64,000 nucleotides of DNA, from the NCBI GenBank assembly GCA_963741305.1, contig CAVUHL010000003.1:5580001-5644000 (forward strand), written 5' to 3'. Shown here in pieces: positions 17,584 to 26,854 of the stretch. The notes under the pieces were generated by a model. It was given only the letters and a program-made list of their open reading frames with translations, had not been told where the DNA came from and made no database searches. The position numbers and the translations under genes were made by a program. The stretch is from DATMER01 sp963741305. GTDB lineage: Bacteria; Acidobacteriota; Thermoanaerobaculia; Multivoradales; UBA5704. Within the stretch, counting starts at the first letter, position 1. Each line of letters opens with the position of its first letter.

Positions 17584-18240
17584 TCAGCCTTTGCTGCCAG
17601 CGAGATAAGCGTCGAGCTGGCTCCGCTCCTCAGCAGTAAGCTCCGCATCCTCTAATAGGTAGCTCTCCCCGGCCGGCGGGAGCGGTACCACGGCGTTCGA
17701 GAGCGCCTGGTTCAGCCTCTCGCAGTCGAGGTTGGGGGCGAGCAGCACCGGTATCCGGTCGCAGAACCCCACCACCTGACCCGCGATCCCGCTCTGGATC
17801 CTGACCCGCATCTGCTTGGGGAGCTGCTCGGTGGTGATCACGTAGGCACCGGGCTCGCGGGTCAACCGCACTCTCCCTTCCAGGGTCGCGGCCTGCGGCG
17901 GGACGAGCACGTCGTCCTGCAGCCGGGTTGCGGCCATGCCCGCTACGTCCAGGTCTGCCACAAGCCGGCCCTTGCCCAGGAACTCCACCCGCAGCTCGGC
18001 CGTGTGGCTGCCCCCTGGCCCGGGCTCCAGCCTGAGGAAGTGGCTGCGCAGCGTCATGTTGCTCTTCGGCGAGGAGAGCTGGATGGTCAACGGACCCTGC
18101 TCGATCGGAGCGATCTCCGGGATCATCTCGGGATAGCTGCGGTTGAACCGGTCAAACCGGAACTGGCCTGGGACCGCGGCCCCCAATAGGAGGACGGCAG
18201 GGACAACGAGGATGAGGAGGAACAGACGGCGCATCGACAT
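17584..18240 (-). CDS. Exported hypothetical protein, 218 aa
   Basis: An N-terminal membrane/signal segment (residues about 4-24, RLFLLILVVPAVLLLGAAV) is followed by a beta-rich domain. Near residue 57 it reads LSSPKSNMTLRSHFLRLEPG, and cysteines occur only near 160 and 174 (FCDRIP, LDCERL). The start follows the stop of the large VWA protein by one base, so it is the third gene of that operon. It may be an accessory to the VWA proteins at the cell surface. Family not recognised. Confidence 0.6.
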   Translation of the reverse strand: MSMRRLFLLILVVPAVLLLGAAVPGQFRFDRFNRSYPEMIPEIAPIEQGPLTIQLSSPKSNMTLRSHFLRLEPGPGGSHTAELRVEFLGKGRLVADLDVAGMAATRLQDDVLVPPQAATLEGRVRLTREPGAYVITTEQLPKQMRVRIQSGIAGQVVGFCDRIPVLLAPNLDCERLNQALSNAVVPLPPAGESYLLEDAELTAEERSQLDAYLAGSKG

Positions 18241-18241
18241 C

Positions 18242-20809
18242 CTACGGATAATACCCCCTCGCCGTCCTCACCTTCCCACCGCGCTTCACCCGCACCTCGA
18301 CCGGACGGTACCCGTACTCGTCCGCGGCCCGCTCTGACTCATACGCCAGGTAGTAGCGGCTGCGCAGCTCGCGTTCGATCTCGCCGTAGATCTCGGCCAG
18401 ATCCTCGGCCTGATTCACGAAGTAGACCTTGCCGCCCGTCGACTCGGACAGGTTCGAGAGATGGTTCCGTACCTCAAAGCTGAGCGTCGGCACGTTGAGG
18501 CCGATGGAGTAGATCGCCACGCCGCTCCTCTGGGCGTACTCCAGGGTGCGGTCCCAGGGCGTGTTGCTCGCCGTGTCCTCGCCGTCCGAGAGCAGGATCA
18601 GCGCGCGCTGGCCGCGGAAGCCCCGGAAGTAGTAGAGCGCGGTGATCAAGCCGTCGTAGAGGGCCGTGGCCCCTGCCGACCGCATCCCCTCCAGGGACTG
18701 GCTCACCGCTTCGAGATCGTCCGTGGGCGGCATGGCGAGGTAGGGCCGGGTCGAGAAACCGACCCCGAAGGCCCGGTCCTTGGCTTTGAGCTTGCGCAGG
18801 AAGCCGTCGGCCGCGCGCTGGGCTTCGACCAGGGAGGAGGCCATGGAGGTCGAGGTGTCGATCACGAAGCCCAGGGTGAGGGGCAGGTTCTCCACCATCT
18901 CGAAGCGCGAGATCGCCTGCGGTTTTCCGGACTCCAGAACCTCGAAGTCTCCGGCTGCCAAGCCGCGCACCAGGTTGCCGCCGTCCGTCACCGTCGCGAA
19001 CAGCTCGACCAGGTTGACGTCGACCTGCTCGAGGTTCTCGGGCGCCCGCAGGAAGCGCACGGCCTCGGTCCGCCGGCCGTCGTCGAGCTGCGCCACGACC
19101 GTCAGGTGGACGATCGGGTCTTCGGGGACATCCACGTCCGCCTGCCAGGGGGGAGCAGTCAGGGTCGCGACCATGCGGTCGTTGACCTTGAGCTCGACCA
19201 GCTCGACGCGGTTCTCGTCCGGCACGGCCACCTCGGCCCGCACCTTCACGCGCCGGCCGATCCGGGCCCCCTCGGCAGGCTCCGTGACCATGACCCGGAA
19301 AGCGCCGCGGGTCTGGTTGATCATGACCTCGTCCGAGGCCACCAGCCCGCCGGCGGCGTCGTACCCCTCCACCTTCACCACCTGCTCGCGGGGGGCCGGC
19401 GCCAATCGAACCTCGGCGGAGTACGGCGGCTTGGCGCGGGAGAACTGGGGCTCGCCATCCACCAGGAAGACCACCTTGACGATCCGGTCGCCGTTGATCA
19501 TGGCATCGGCGCGCCAGGTGCCGAGCACGACCTCGTCGATCGGCGGCACCAGGACCAGGCTGTCCTTGCCCGCCAGCGTGAGTGGGATCATCTCGCCCTG
19601 TGCGGCGGACAATGTCGAGGCGCGAGCCAGCCGCGCCTCCGGCTTTTCAGGGACCAGGAAACCGCGCGCCACCCGCGCCTCGGCTCCGCTCACCTCGTCC
19701 CGCACCTTCATCCGCAGCAGGAAGGGCTGATCCGGACGGAGCCGGCGCTCGAGAAGCAGTGCGACCAGGGCTTCCCCGCTCGGAGGCGCATCCGGACGAG
19801 GCAGCCGGAAGCGCATCCGGAACTCCTCGAAGGATTGCCCCTCGCGCTCGATCGTGCCCTCCACCGTGAGCTTGATCCGGTCCTTGCCATCCTCGTTCAC
19901 CAGGGCAACGCCTCCCTCCGCGCCCGGGGGCGCCAGCCCGACCAGGATGCGGGTGACGAGGCGCTGCCCCTGCTTGTCCGGGAAGTCGAGGTCGAGGCTC
20001 TCCAGCGCGAGACGGGGCGGCGGCGGAGCGAGCCTCGTCGCCATGGCAGCCCGAGCCCAGGCGGCGAGGTCCGCAGGCCGCTCCAGGAACCTCGCCCGGT
20101 CCTGCGGCCGGGTCCAACGGTACGCGGCGTAGGGCTGCTTCTGAATGTTGCCGTCCGACCTCCGGTTGATTCCGCCCGCGCTGGCCACTACCTTGCCGCG
20201 CAGGCCTTCGATCCCGGTGGCCTCGTCGACGTGGACCGAATCGGGGCAGAAGAAGCGGTCGATCCGCTTGCCGCCGATCCCCAGGGTCTCGTACTGGTCG
20301 AGCCAGTTCCCCATCTCGGCGGTGTAGAGCGCCCGCTTCGAATCGATCGGCAGCCAGAGCCGGAACGGCTCGTCGGGAGAGGGCTGATAGAGCACCAGAC
20401 GGCGCAGGTTCGGAACGGTGCCGTAGGTCCAGAGCTCCAGCGGCTTGAACGCGTTGCCGCAGTCGATCACCAGCTTCTCCGCAGGCGGACCCTGCAGGAA
20501 CAGGAGATGCCCGCGGACGTCGACCGGAGAATGTTCCTCAAAGGCGAGGCGCCGCCGGAGCTCGATCCCCTCACGCAGCTCGTTGGCCGGCGTCTCGGGG
20601 ATCGGATCGGCCAGGAAGCGCTCGATGAAGGCATCGCGTCCCGCCTCATCGAGCGTGAGCAGCTCCTCCCGGTGCTCGGGGCTGAGCAGCAGGCCGGGGC
20701 CGTCTTGCAGGAAAGCCCGCTGTTGCTCGGGCCAGAGGATGGGATCGTCAGCAGCCAGTATTGGGGCAGCCGCGAGAAGGGCGGCCCCAAAGATCCCCCG
20801 GAGCCTCAC
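18242..20809 (-). CDS. Secreted VWA protein with degenerate GWxTD-like half (paralog 1)
   Basis: 855 residues from a GTG start, with a signal peptide ending near LAAD (residue 20). Residues about 22-170 resemble the GWxTD module common in Acidobacteriota (WPEQQRAFL..., GREAFIERFLAD-type stretch, PETPANELREGIELRRRLAF, and FLQGPPAEKLVI). The middle is a series of Ig-like or carbohydrate-binding-like beta domains (EPAEGARIGRRVKVRAEV). Residues about 590-850 are a von Willebrand A domain with an intact MIDAS, DTSTS near 648, and LLSDGEDTAS. Such domains bind ligands through a metal. The GTG overlaps the stop of its paralog by four bases. Confidence 0.8.
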   Translation of the reverse strand: MRLRGIFGAALLAAAPILAADDPILWPEQQRAFLQDGPGLLLSPEHREELLTLDEAGRDAFIERFLADPIPETPANELREGIELRRRLAFEEHSPVDVRGHLLFLQGPPAEKLVIDCGNAFKPLELWTYGTVPNLRRLVLYQPSPDEPFRLWLPIDSKRALYTAEMGNWLDQYETLGIGGKRIDRFFCPDSVHVDEATGIEGLRGKVVASAGGINRRSDGNIQKQPYAAYRWTRPQDRARFLERPADLAAWARAAMATRLAPPPPRLALESLDLDFPDKQGQRLVTRILVGLAPPGAEGGVALVNEDGKDRIKLTVEGTIEREGQSFEEFRMRFRLPRPDAPPSGEALVALLLERRLRPDQPFLLRMKVRDEVSGAEARVARGFLVPEKPEARLARASTLSAAQGEMIPLTLAGKDSLVLVPPIDEVVLGTWRADAMINGDRIVKVVFLVDGEPQFSRAKPPYSAEVRLAPAPREQVVKVEGYDAAGGLVASDEVMINQTRGAFRVMVTEPAEGARIGRRVKVRAEVAVPDENRVELVELKVNDRMVATLTAPPWQADVDVPEDPIVHLTVVAQLDDGRRTEAVRFLRAPENLEQVDVNLVELFATVTDGGNLVRGLAAGDFEVLESGKPQAISRFEMVENLPLTLGFVIDTSTSMASSLVEAQRAADGFLRKLKAKDRAFGVGFSTRPYLAMPPTDDLEAVSQSLEGMRSAGATALYDGLITALYYFRGFRGQRALILLSDGEDTASNTPWDRTLEYAQRSGVAIYSIGLNVPTLSFEVRNHLSNLSESTGGKVYFVNQAEDLAEIYGEIERELRSRYYLAYESERAADEYGYRPVEVRVKRGGKVRTARGYYP

Positions 20810-23343
20810 TGGTAGTACCCCCGCGACGTCCGTGCCTTGAGTCCGCGCTTCACCTTCACCTCCACCTCCCGGAAAACGCCGGGCTTGCCGCCGGCCTGGT
20901 TGGAGTTGTAGGCCACGAGGTAACGGCTGCGCAGCTCGCGCTCGATCTGCGCGTAGATGGCGGGGAGCTCCTCGGCCTTGCTGGTAAAGAAGGACTTGCC
21001 TCCGCTCGTCTCGGACAGCTCGGAGAGCTTGTTCCGCAGGCCGCCCACCATCCCCAGGTTGAAGCCGATGGCATAGACCGCCACGCCGCTGCGCCGTGCA
21101 TACTCCAGCGCGTCGTTGTAGGCGATATAGCTCGCGTTGTCGTCGCCGTCCGACAGCAGCACCAGGGCGCGCTGCCCCTTGATGCCGCGGAAGTAATAGA
21201 GGCTGTGCACCAGGGCATCATGGAGCGCGGTGTCGCCCACGGCCTGCAGGTTCTCGAACGAGCGCACCACCGCCTCGACGTCGTCGGTCGGCGGCATGTC
21301 GAGCCGCGGCCGGGAGGCGAAGCTCACGGCGAAGCTCCGGTCGCGCGGCGTCATCACCCCGCGCAGGAAGGCCGCCGCCGCATCTTGCGCCTGAACCAGC
21401 GACGACCGCATGGAGCCCGAGGTGTCGAGCAGGATGCCGACCGTGAGAGGCAGGTTCTCCACCAGCTCGAACTTGGTGATCTCCTGCTTCTTGCCCGACT
21501 CCAGCACCTCGAAGTCGTCCTGCGTCAGCCCGCGGGCCAGATCTCCGGCGCGGTCGGTCACTGCCACATACAACTCGACGAGGTTGACCTCCAACTCCTC
21601 GAAATACTGCGGCGCACGCACGAAGCGAACGGTCTCGGTGCGGCTGCCGTCGTCCAGGGTCGCCGCCACGGTGACGTAGGCCATCTCCTCGTTCGGCACG
21701 TTGACGTCAGCCTGCCAGGGAGCCTTGTCCAGGGTGGCTGCCACCTGGTCGTTGATCTTGAACTCGACCGACTCGATGCGGCGGCCGTCCGGCACGCTGA
21801 CCTCGGCCTTGACCGGCAGCTTGCCGGGCGCCACCCGGGCACCCTTGGACGGATCGGTGATGAAGACCGCGAGCGCGCCCCGCGGCTGGTTGATGATCAC
21901 CTCGTCGCCCGCCACCAGCTTGCCCTCGGCGTCGTACCCCTCCGCCTTCACCACCTGCTCGGTGGGGAAGCGGCTCAGGCGCAGCTCGGCCGAGAACGGC
22001 GCGCTCGTCTTGATGAGCTGCTGCACGCCGTCGACCAGGAAGACCACCTTCTGGATGCGCTTGCCCGTGACCAGGGCGTCCGCGCGCCAGACCCCGAGCA
22101 CCACGTCGGCCGGAGGTGGAAGGAGCAGCAGGCTGTCGTGGCCCTGGCCGACCTCCTCGGGCACCAGGGAGCCCTCGTTTACCGCCTTGACCGCCAGGTC
22201 GTCGCCCGTGGGGCTGATGGGGACGCGGAAGGCCCGGACGACCCGCGCCTCGGTGCCGCTCCCCTCGTCCTTGATGCGCAGCCGCATCACGAACGACTCC
22301 CCGGGACGGAGCTGCTGCTCCGATACCAGCGACACCGGCACCCCCTGCTCGGGGACCGGCAGCCGGAAGCGGAGGCGGAACTCCTCGAACGGCCGGCCTT
22401 CGCTCTCCAGCATGCCATCCATGGTGAGGATGACCTCGGGCCTCTTGCCCTCTTCGGCCACCTGGGGCTCAAGCCCGGCACCAGGCACGGCGAGATAGGT
22501 GCGCACCGTCATGCGCTGCTTCGCCATGTCCGGGAAGCGGAAGTCGAGGGAGGTGACCTCCATCGCGGGCGGCGGCTCGGGCACCTTGGTGGCCGCGGCC
22601 ACGCGCGCCCAGGCCGCGAGGTCCTTGGGCGGAGCGAGGAAGCCGCTGGCGTCCTTCGGCTTGATCCACGAGAGCTTCGGGTTTTCCGTGACCCCGGTGA
22701 GCCCGCGGACGCCGGTCGCCTCGTCCACCTCGATCACCTCTTTGCAGTTCTGGAGGTCGATGCGCTTGATGTAGACATGCGCGCGCAGCTCCTCCCACTG
22801 CATCATCCAGTACTCCATCATGTCGGTGTAGAGCGCCTTCTTGGAGTCGGAGGGGAGCCAGAGCCGCCAGGGCACGGACGGCGAGGGCTTGTAGACGACC
22901 AGCTGCTTCTCTGCCGGCTTGCCATCCTTGCTTTTTCCGTCCTGATGGCCTTCGTGATAGGTCCAGATCTCCAGCGGCTCGAAGACGAAGCCGCAGTCGA
23001 GCGGCTTCCTCTCCACCGGAGGGCCGTTCAGGAAAAGGATCTGCGCCCGCACGTCGAGCGGCGAGGCATACTCGGCCAAGCCGAGCCGCTGCCGGCGCTC
23101 GATCCCGGCCTCGAGCTCCGGATCGCGCGCCAGGAACTCGCGGATCCATCGCTCCCGCCCCGCTTCGTCGAGGGCTGTGAGCTCGGCGCGCTGCTCCTGA
23201 GTCAGGAGCAGGCCAGGGCCGTCCTGAAAAAAGGCGCGCTGCGGCTCGGGCCACTTCAAGGGATCATCTGACGGAGCGGACTGGGCGGCGGCAATTCCTG
23301 AAAAAAGGACACAGAGGGCGAGAAAGCTTCTAATGGGTCTCAC
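20806..23343 (-). CDS. Secreted VWA protein with degenerate GWxTD-like half (paralog 2)
   Basis: 845 residues from the GTG at 23343, chosen because GAGG lies six bases upstream and a signal peptide (RSFLALCVLFSGIAAAQ) follows at once; the frame stays open far upstream without a better start. It has the same plan as the gene downstream: a GWxTD-like half (WPEPQRAFFQDGPGLLLTQE, RERWIREFLARDPELEAGIERR), beta domains, then VWA with MIDAS DTSGS near 636 and LLSDGDDNAS. It differs from its neighbour by a lysine-rich insert (HEGHQDGKSKDGKPAEK). The two genes are a tandem duplication in one operon with the 218-residue exported protein. Confidence 0.8.
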   Translation of the reverse strand: MRPIRSFLALCVLFSGIAAAQSAPSDDPLKWPEPQRAFFQDGPGLLLTQEQRAELTALDEAGRERWIREFLARDPELEAGIERRQRLGLAEYASPLDVRAQILFLNGPPVERKPLDCGFVFEPLEIWTYHEGHQDGKSKDGKPAEKQLVVYKPSPSVPWRLWLPSDSKKALYTDMMEYWMMQWEELRAHVYIKRIDLQNCKEVIEVDEATGVRGLTGVTENPKLSWIKPKDASGFLAPPKDLAAWARVAAATKVPEPPPAMEVTSLDFRFPDMAKQRMTVRTYLAVPGAGLEPQVAEEGKRPEVILTMDGMLESEGRPFEEFRLRFRLPVPEQGVPVSLVSEQQLRPGESFVMRLRIKDEGSGTEARVVRAFRVPISPTGDDLAVKAVNEGSLVPEEVGQGHDSLLLLPPPADVVLGVWRADALVTGKRIQKVVFLVDGVQQLIKTSAPFSAELRLSRFPTEQVVKAEGYDAEGKLVAGDEVIINQPRGALAVFITDPSKGARVAPGKLPVKAEVSVPDGRRIESVEFKINDQVAATLDKAPWQADVNVPNEEMAYVTVAATLDDGSRTETVRFVRAPQYFEELEVNLVELYVAVTDRAGDLARGLTQDDFEVLESGKKQEITKFELVENLPLTVGILLDTSGSMRSSLVQAQDAAAAFLRGVMTPRDRSFAVSFASRPRLDMPPTDDVEAVVRSFENLQAVGDTALHDALVHSLYYFRGIKGQRALVLLSDGDDNASYIAYNDALEYARRSGVAVYAIGFNLGMVGGLRNKLSELSETSGGKSFFTSKAEELPAIYAQIERELRSRYLVAYNSNQAGGKPGVFREVEVKVKRGLKARTSRGYYQ

Positions 23344-23427
23344 GACTACCTCGTTCGCAAAGCCGGTGCCATGGGTGGAGGGTGGGTTGGCACCAGCGCC
23401 CGGAGAGACTACTATGGGCGCTGTCCT

Positions 23428-24498
23428 ATGCCTAAGCACGTCCGCAACGCACCGATCCGGACCTGGGAAAGTGGCGACATCGTCCAGGGCTTCGCGCTCC
23501 TGACGAAGAAGGAGCAGCGCCAGGACCGCAACGGTAAAAGCTTTCTGGACATGGAGATCGCCGACGCCAGCGGCTCCATGACGGCCAAGGTCTGGTCGGA
23601 CAGCCCGGCCCTCAGCGCCCAGTTCGAGCCCCACAAATTCATCGCCTTCCGCGGCTCGGTCAAGAACTACCGCGACCAGCTCCAGCTCAGCATCGACGAC
23701 TGCCGCGAGACCACGGACGAGGACCGGCGCTTCGGATTCGATGAATCGCAGCTCATCCCGTCCACTCGCGAGGACATCGATGATCTCTGGATGCGACTCA
23801 CCCGGATCTGCGAGGAAAAGGTCGAGCGTCCCATCCTGAGACGGCTCGCGGCCGAGACGATGGCCCTCCACGGCAAGGCCCTGCGCGAACACCCCGCGGC
23901 CAAAGCCATGCACCATGCCTACCGTGGCGGGCTCCTGGAGCACGTGGTCTCGATGGCGGAGCTGGCCATGCAGGTCTGCGGGCACTACCGCGACCTCGAC
24001 CGCGACCTCATCCTGATCGGAGTGCTGTTCCACGACCTCGGCAAGCTGCTCGAGCTCGGGGCCATGCCCGCCAACGACTACACGGTGGTGGGGCGGCTGG
24101 TCGGGCACGTGGTCATCGGCCGCGATCTCCTGCGCGACCGTTGCGCCGCGATCGAAGGCTTCCCTGCCGACCTGCAGCTCCTCCTGGAGCACATGATCCT
24201 TTCGCACCAGGGGAAGAAGGAATTCTCCTCGCCAGTCGAGCCGATGACCCCCGAGGCCGTCGTCCTCCACTTCATCGACGACCTGGACTCCAAGCTGAAC
24301 CAGCTCCGCGCCTCGCGCGAAACCAATCCCGGCATGGTCTATCACCGCGGCATGGGCCGCTATGTCTACCTGCCGCCGCTGCCCGAGGCGGAAGAGCCGT
24401 GCATGCCGGAGGAAATACCGGAAGAACTGACGGAGGAGATGCCGGCTGTCGCCGAGGTGGCAGTCATCCAGGCGCCGCTGTTCAGGGGGATTGACTGA
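23428..24498 (+). CDS. YhaM-like 3'-5' exoribonuclease (OB fold + HD domain)
   Basis: 356 residues from the ATG at 23428. The N-terminal OB fold (about 10-95: GDIVQGFALLTKKEQ, FLDMEIADASGSMTAKVW) binds nucleic acid. The HD phosphohydrolase domain (about 150-310) shows GGLLEHVVSMAELA, then LIGVLFHDLGKLLEL and the downstream histidines in GHVVIGRD and LLLEHMILSHQGKKEF. YhaM/CBF1 proteins trim RNA and DNA 3' ends using manganese. The acidic C-terminal tail (EEIPEELTEEM) is unusual. The stop overlaps the start of the antitoxin gene (TGATGA), so the three plus-strand genes form a unit. Confidence 0.85.
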   Translation: MPKHVRNAPIRTWESGDIVQGFALLTKKEQRQDRNGKSFLDMEIADASGSMTAKVWSDSPALSAQFEPHKFIAFRGSVKNYRDQLQLSIDDCRETTDEDRRFGFDESQLIPSTREDIDDLWMRLTRICEEKVERPILRRLAAETMALHGKALREHPAAKAMHHAYRGGLLEHVVSMAELAMQVCGHYRDLDRDLILIGVLFHDLGKLLELGAMPANDYTVVGRLVGHVVIGRDLLRDRCAAIEGFPADLQLLLEHMILSHQGKKEFSSPVEPMTPEAVVLHFIDDLDSKLNQLRASRETNPGMVYHRGMGRYVYLPPLPEAEEPCMPEEIPEELTEEMPAVAEVAVIQAPLFRGID

Positions 24499-24728
24499 TG
24501 ACGAAAACGACTCTCTACCTGGAAGATGACACGGTTCAAGCTCTGAAACAGCTTGCCGACAATGAAGGTTGCAGCGAGGCAGATGTCATCCGCGAAGCAC
24601 TCGTTGTCTATCGAGCCGCCCGGCTCCGGCCCTCACCTAAAGGTGTAGGTGACTATCGCAGCGGCCGGTCGGACGTATCTGAGAAGGCCGAGGAGCTTCT
24701 GCGTACGGCTGCGCGCGGACGGAGATGA
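24498..24728 (+). CDS. VapB-like ribbon-helix-helix antitoxin
   Basis: 76 residues. It starts KTTLYLEDDTVQALKQLADNEGCSEADVIREAL, a ribbon-helix-helix DNA-binding fold, followed by a flexible tail that would wrap the toxin. Its ATG shares a base with the stop of the exoribonuclease gene, and its own stop overlaps the PIN toxin by four bases (ATGA). RHH antitoxins normally repress their own promoter, but here the pair seems to be translated from the upstream gene's transcript, which would make regulation depend on that promoter. Confidence 0.82.
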   Translation: MTKTTLYLEDDTVQALKQLADNEGCSEADVIREALVVYRAARLRPSPKGVGDYRSGRSDVSEKAEELLRTAARGRR

Positions 24729-25150
24729 CCCTGATTGCCGACTCCGGCGCTCTGTATGCCCTCTACGACGCCGATGACAACAACCATCTCGCGATGCGAC
24801 GCGCGGTCGAGCGCGAGCGCGGCGCGATCATCGTGCCGACCGCAATCCTGAGCGAGATCGATTACCTGCTGCGGGAGTTTCTGGGAGTAGAGGCCGAGCT
24901 CGACTTCCTGGAGAGCCTTCAGGCGGGCGCTTTCACCCTGGAGCCCTTCACCCTCTCAGATCTGGAGCGCTGCCGGGAATTGATCGCCCAGTACAGGGAT
25001 TTAGACCTCGGGCTCGCGGATGCTTCGGTCATGGCGACCGCGGAACGATTTGGCGTCTATCGGGTGCTCACGGTAGACGAACGGGATTTTCGGGCCGTCG
25101 TATCGAAAGAGGGACGTCCCTTCACCTTGGTTCCGGCTGACGAGAGCTGA
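24725..25150 (+). CDS. vapC: PIN-domain ribonuclease toxin (VapC family)
   Basis: 141 residues with the acidic PIN residues in place: Asp6 in LIADSGALYAL, Glu near 41 in ILSEIDYLLRE, Asp near 97-99 in LGLADASVMATAE, and Asp near 117 in TVDERDF. VapC toxins cleave specific RNAs using magnesium and are neutralised by the antitoxin encoded just upstream. The length is normal, with no sign of decay. Its end is 11 bases from the convergent VWA gene. Confidence 0.88.
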   Translation: MTLIADSGALYALYDADDNNHLAMRRAVERERGAIIVPTAILSEIDYLLREFLGVEAELDFLESLQAGAFTLEPFTLSDLERCRELIAQYRDLDLGLADASVMATAERFGVYRVLTVDERDFRAVVSKEGRPFTLVPADES

Positions 25151-25161
25151 CCAGGCTCTTC

Positions 25162-26781
25162 TCACCTTCCGACCGCTGAAACCCCCGCCTCGAGCTTGCC
25201 CTGCAGATAAGACGTCGTCGTGGCGATCTCGTCGCGGACGCCGACCCCAACGGTCCAGCTTCCCTTGTCCAGCTTGATCCGCACCTCGTAGACATACTCC
25301 GGGAGCTTGCCCTCCGCGAAATCCTTCTCGGGCACGGTCACCGTCACCACGCGGGTCTCCCGAACGGGTGTCGACGTGTCCGCTCCGCTCGCCACCACGA
25401 AAAGGCGCAGGCGCCCCTCACGCTTTTCACCTTTCGGCTCCAGGTAGAGCTTGCCCAGCGGGATCTTGACCCGTAGCGGCACTACAAATGATTCCCCTAC
25501 GGCCGTCTGCTGGCCGATCTCCAGCGCCGCGCCCAGCGGATTCTCCTCGGCCCCGAACACCATGGTGGCGGCCGTGCGCTCGGCGATCGCCTCGCCCAGC
25601 GATTTATCCTGATACCAGCGGCGGTAGCGGGCTGTCATGCCCTTGCCCTTCACCTTGACCTCGATCTTGTGCTCCCGGTCGTCGGCGTGGCGCTGCGGCC
25701 GGTATCCGATCGAGTAATAGCTCGACAGGTCGCCAGCCATGGTCTGAAGGGCCGAGCCCGCCTGCGAGACATTGAACATCGTGCGCCCGCCGGTCTCCTC
25801 GGCCAGGAAGCTGAGGCCGTTCTGCCGGTTCTGGATGCGCGCCTCCTGCAGGCGGGTGCCACGCACCCAGCGCGCTCCCATGGCCTCGATCGGATAGATC
25901 GCCACCCGGTTGCGGCTCGCCTTGGACGTCACCCGGCGGAAGAGCTCCGACGCGTCATAAGTGCCGGCGTTCATGCCCGAGATCCGGTTCCCTGCCCGGT
26001 ATCCTGAGTACGCCTCGGCCCAGATGAACAAATCCTCCCCCGGGACTGCCGGCAGGCCGTCGCTCACATACAAGACCGCCTTGCGGCCTGGGAGGCCACC
26101 CAGCCAGCCGACCACGGTCTCCAGCGCATCCAGCGAAGCGGCCACATAGGAAGTCTCGACCTCCGCGTACTCCCGGATGCGCGCCTCCGCGGTCGCTCCC
26201 CAGCCGCCGATCGAGAGCGCATCCACCACCACCTGGATCTGGTGATCGCGGGAGCTCTCCCGGCTCGCCAGGTTCGATGCGAGCTTGCGGATCACCTCCA
26301 CCTCGGAGAGCACCTGGCTGATATCGGTAGTGAAGGGCTTGCGGACTTCCAGCGAACGTCCGAAGCGCACCACCATCACCTGGTCCCCCGGCGAGAGGGA
26401 GCCTCCGGTCAGGAACTGCTTCAAGCCCTCCAGGATCGCATTGCGGCTCTCCTGCTCCGTGTTGTAGTCGTCGACGAACACGACCAGGCTCAGGCGCTGG
26501 TCAACAGAACGGGGCTCCGCGGGTCCGCTCCCCGGGGCAGGTCCCGTCTCGGCGTAGAAGTTCGTGATCTCTACCGGCTTGCCGTCCTCGAGCACCTGAA
26601 AATCCTCCCGGCGCAGCCCGGGCACCGACTTGCCCTTCTTGTCGGTGACCACCACCTCCAGGTTGACCAGGCTCACCTCGATCTCGTCGGTAAACGTCTC
26701 CTCGGCGATTTCGGTCTGCGCCATCAACGGCCTACCGAAAAGGAGGAGAGGGAGCAGCAGCAGAGGAGTCCAACGGGACAT
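25162..26781 (-). CDS. Secreted VWFA-related protein (acidobacterial type), degenerate MIDAS
   Basis: 539 residues from the ATG at 26781, with a signal peptide (SRWTPLLLLPLLLFGRPLMAQ). Family markers are VSLVNLEVVVTDKKGKSVPGL followed by REDFQVLEDGKPVEI near residue 45, and the VWA core (LSLVVFVDDYNTEQES near 95, KAVLYVSDGLPAVPGED near 250). The metal-site motif has become DDYNT instead of DxSxS, so metal-dependent ligand binding may be lost. The C-terminal 150 residues are a beta-rich domain. It lies divergent from aceA with 73 bases between. Confidence 0.8.
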   Translation of the reverse strand: MSRWTPLLLLPLLLFGRPLMAQTEIAEETFTDEIEVSLVNLEVVVTDKKGKSVPGLRREDFQVLEDGKPVEITNFYAETGPAPGSGPAEPRSVDQRLSLVVFVDDYNTEQESRNAILEGLKQFLTGGSLSPGDQVMVVRFGRSLEVRKPFTTDISQVLSEVEVIRKLASNLASRESSRDHQIQVVVDALSIGGWGATAEARIREYAEVETSYVAASLDALETVVGWLGGLPGRKAVLYVSDGLPAVPGEDLFIWAEAYSGYRAGNRISGMNAGTYDASELFRRVTSKASRNRVAIYPIEAMGARWVRGTRLQEARIQNRQNGLSFLAEETGGRTMFNVSQAGSALQTMAGDLSSYYSIGYRPQRHADDREHKIEVKVKGKGMTARYRRWYQDKSLGEAIAERTAATMVFGAEENPLGAALEIGQQTAVGESFVVPLRVKIPLGKLYLEPKGEKREGRLRLFVVASGADTSTPVRETRVVTVTVPEKDFAEGKLPEYVYEVRIKLDKGSWTVGVGVRDEIATTTSYLQGKLEAGVSAVGR

Positions 26782-26854
26782 GCGTTCAGTGTACCGCAAC
26801 CCAGGCGTGGCCTGATTTTTGCTGAAATACATACATAGAGGGGGGAACCACACG

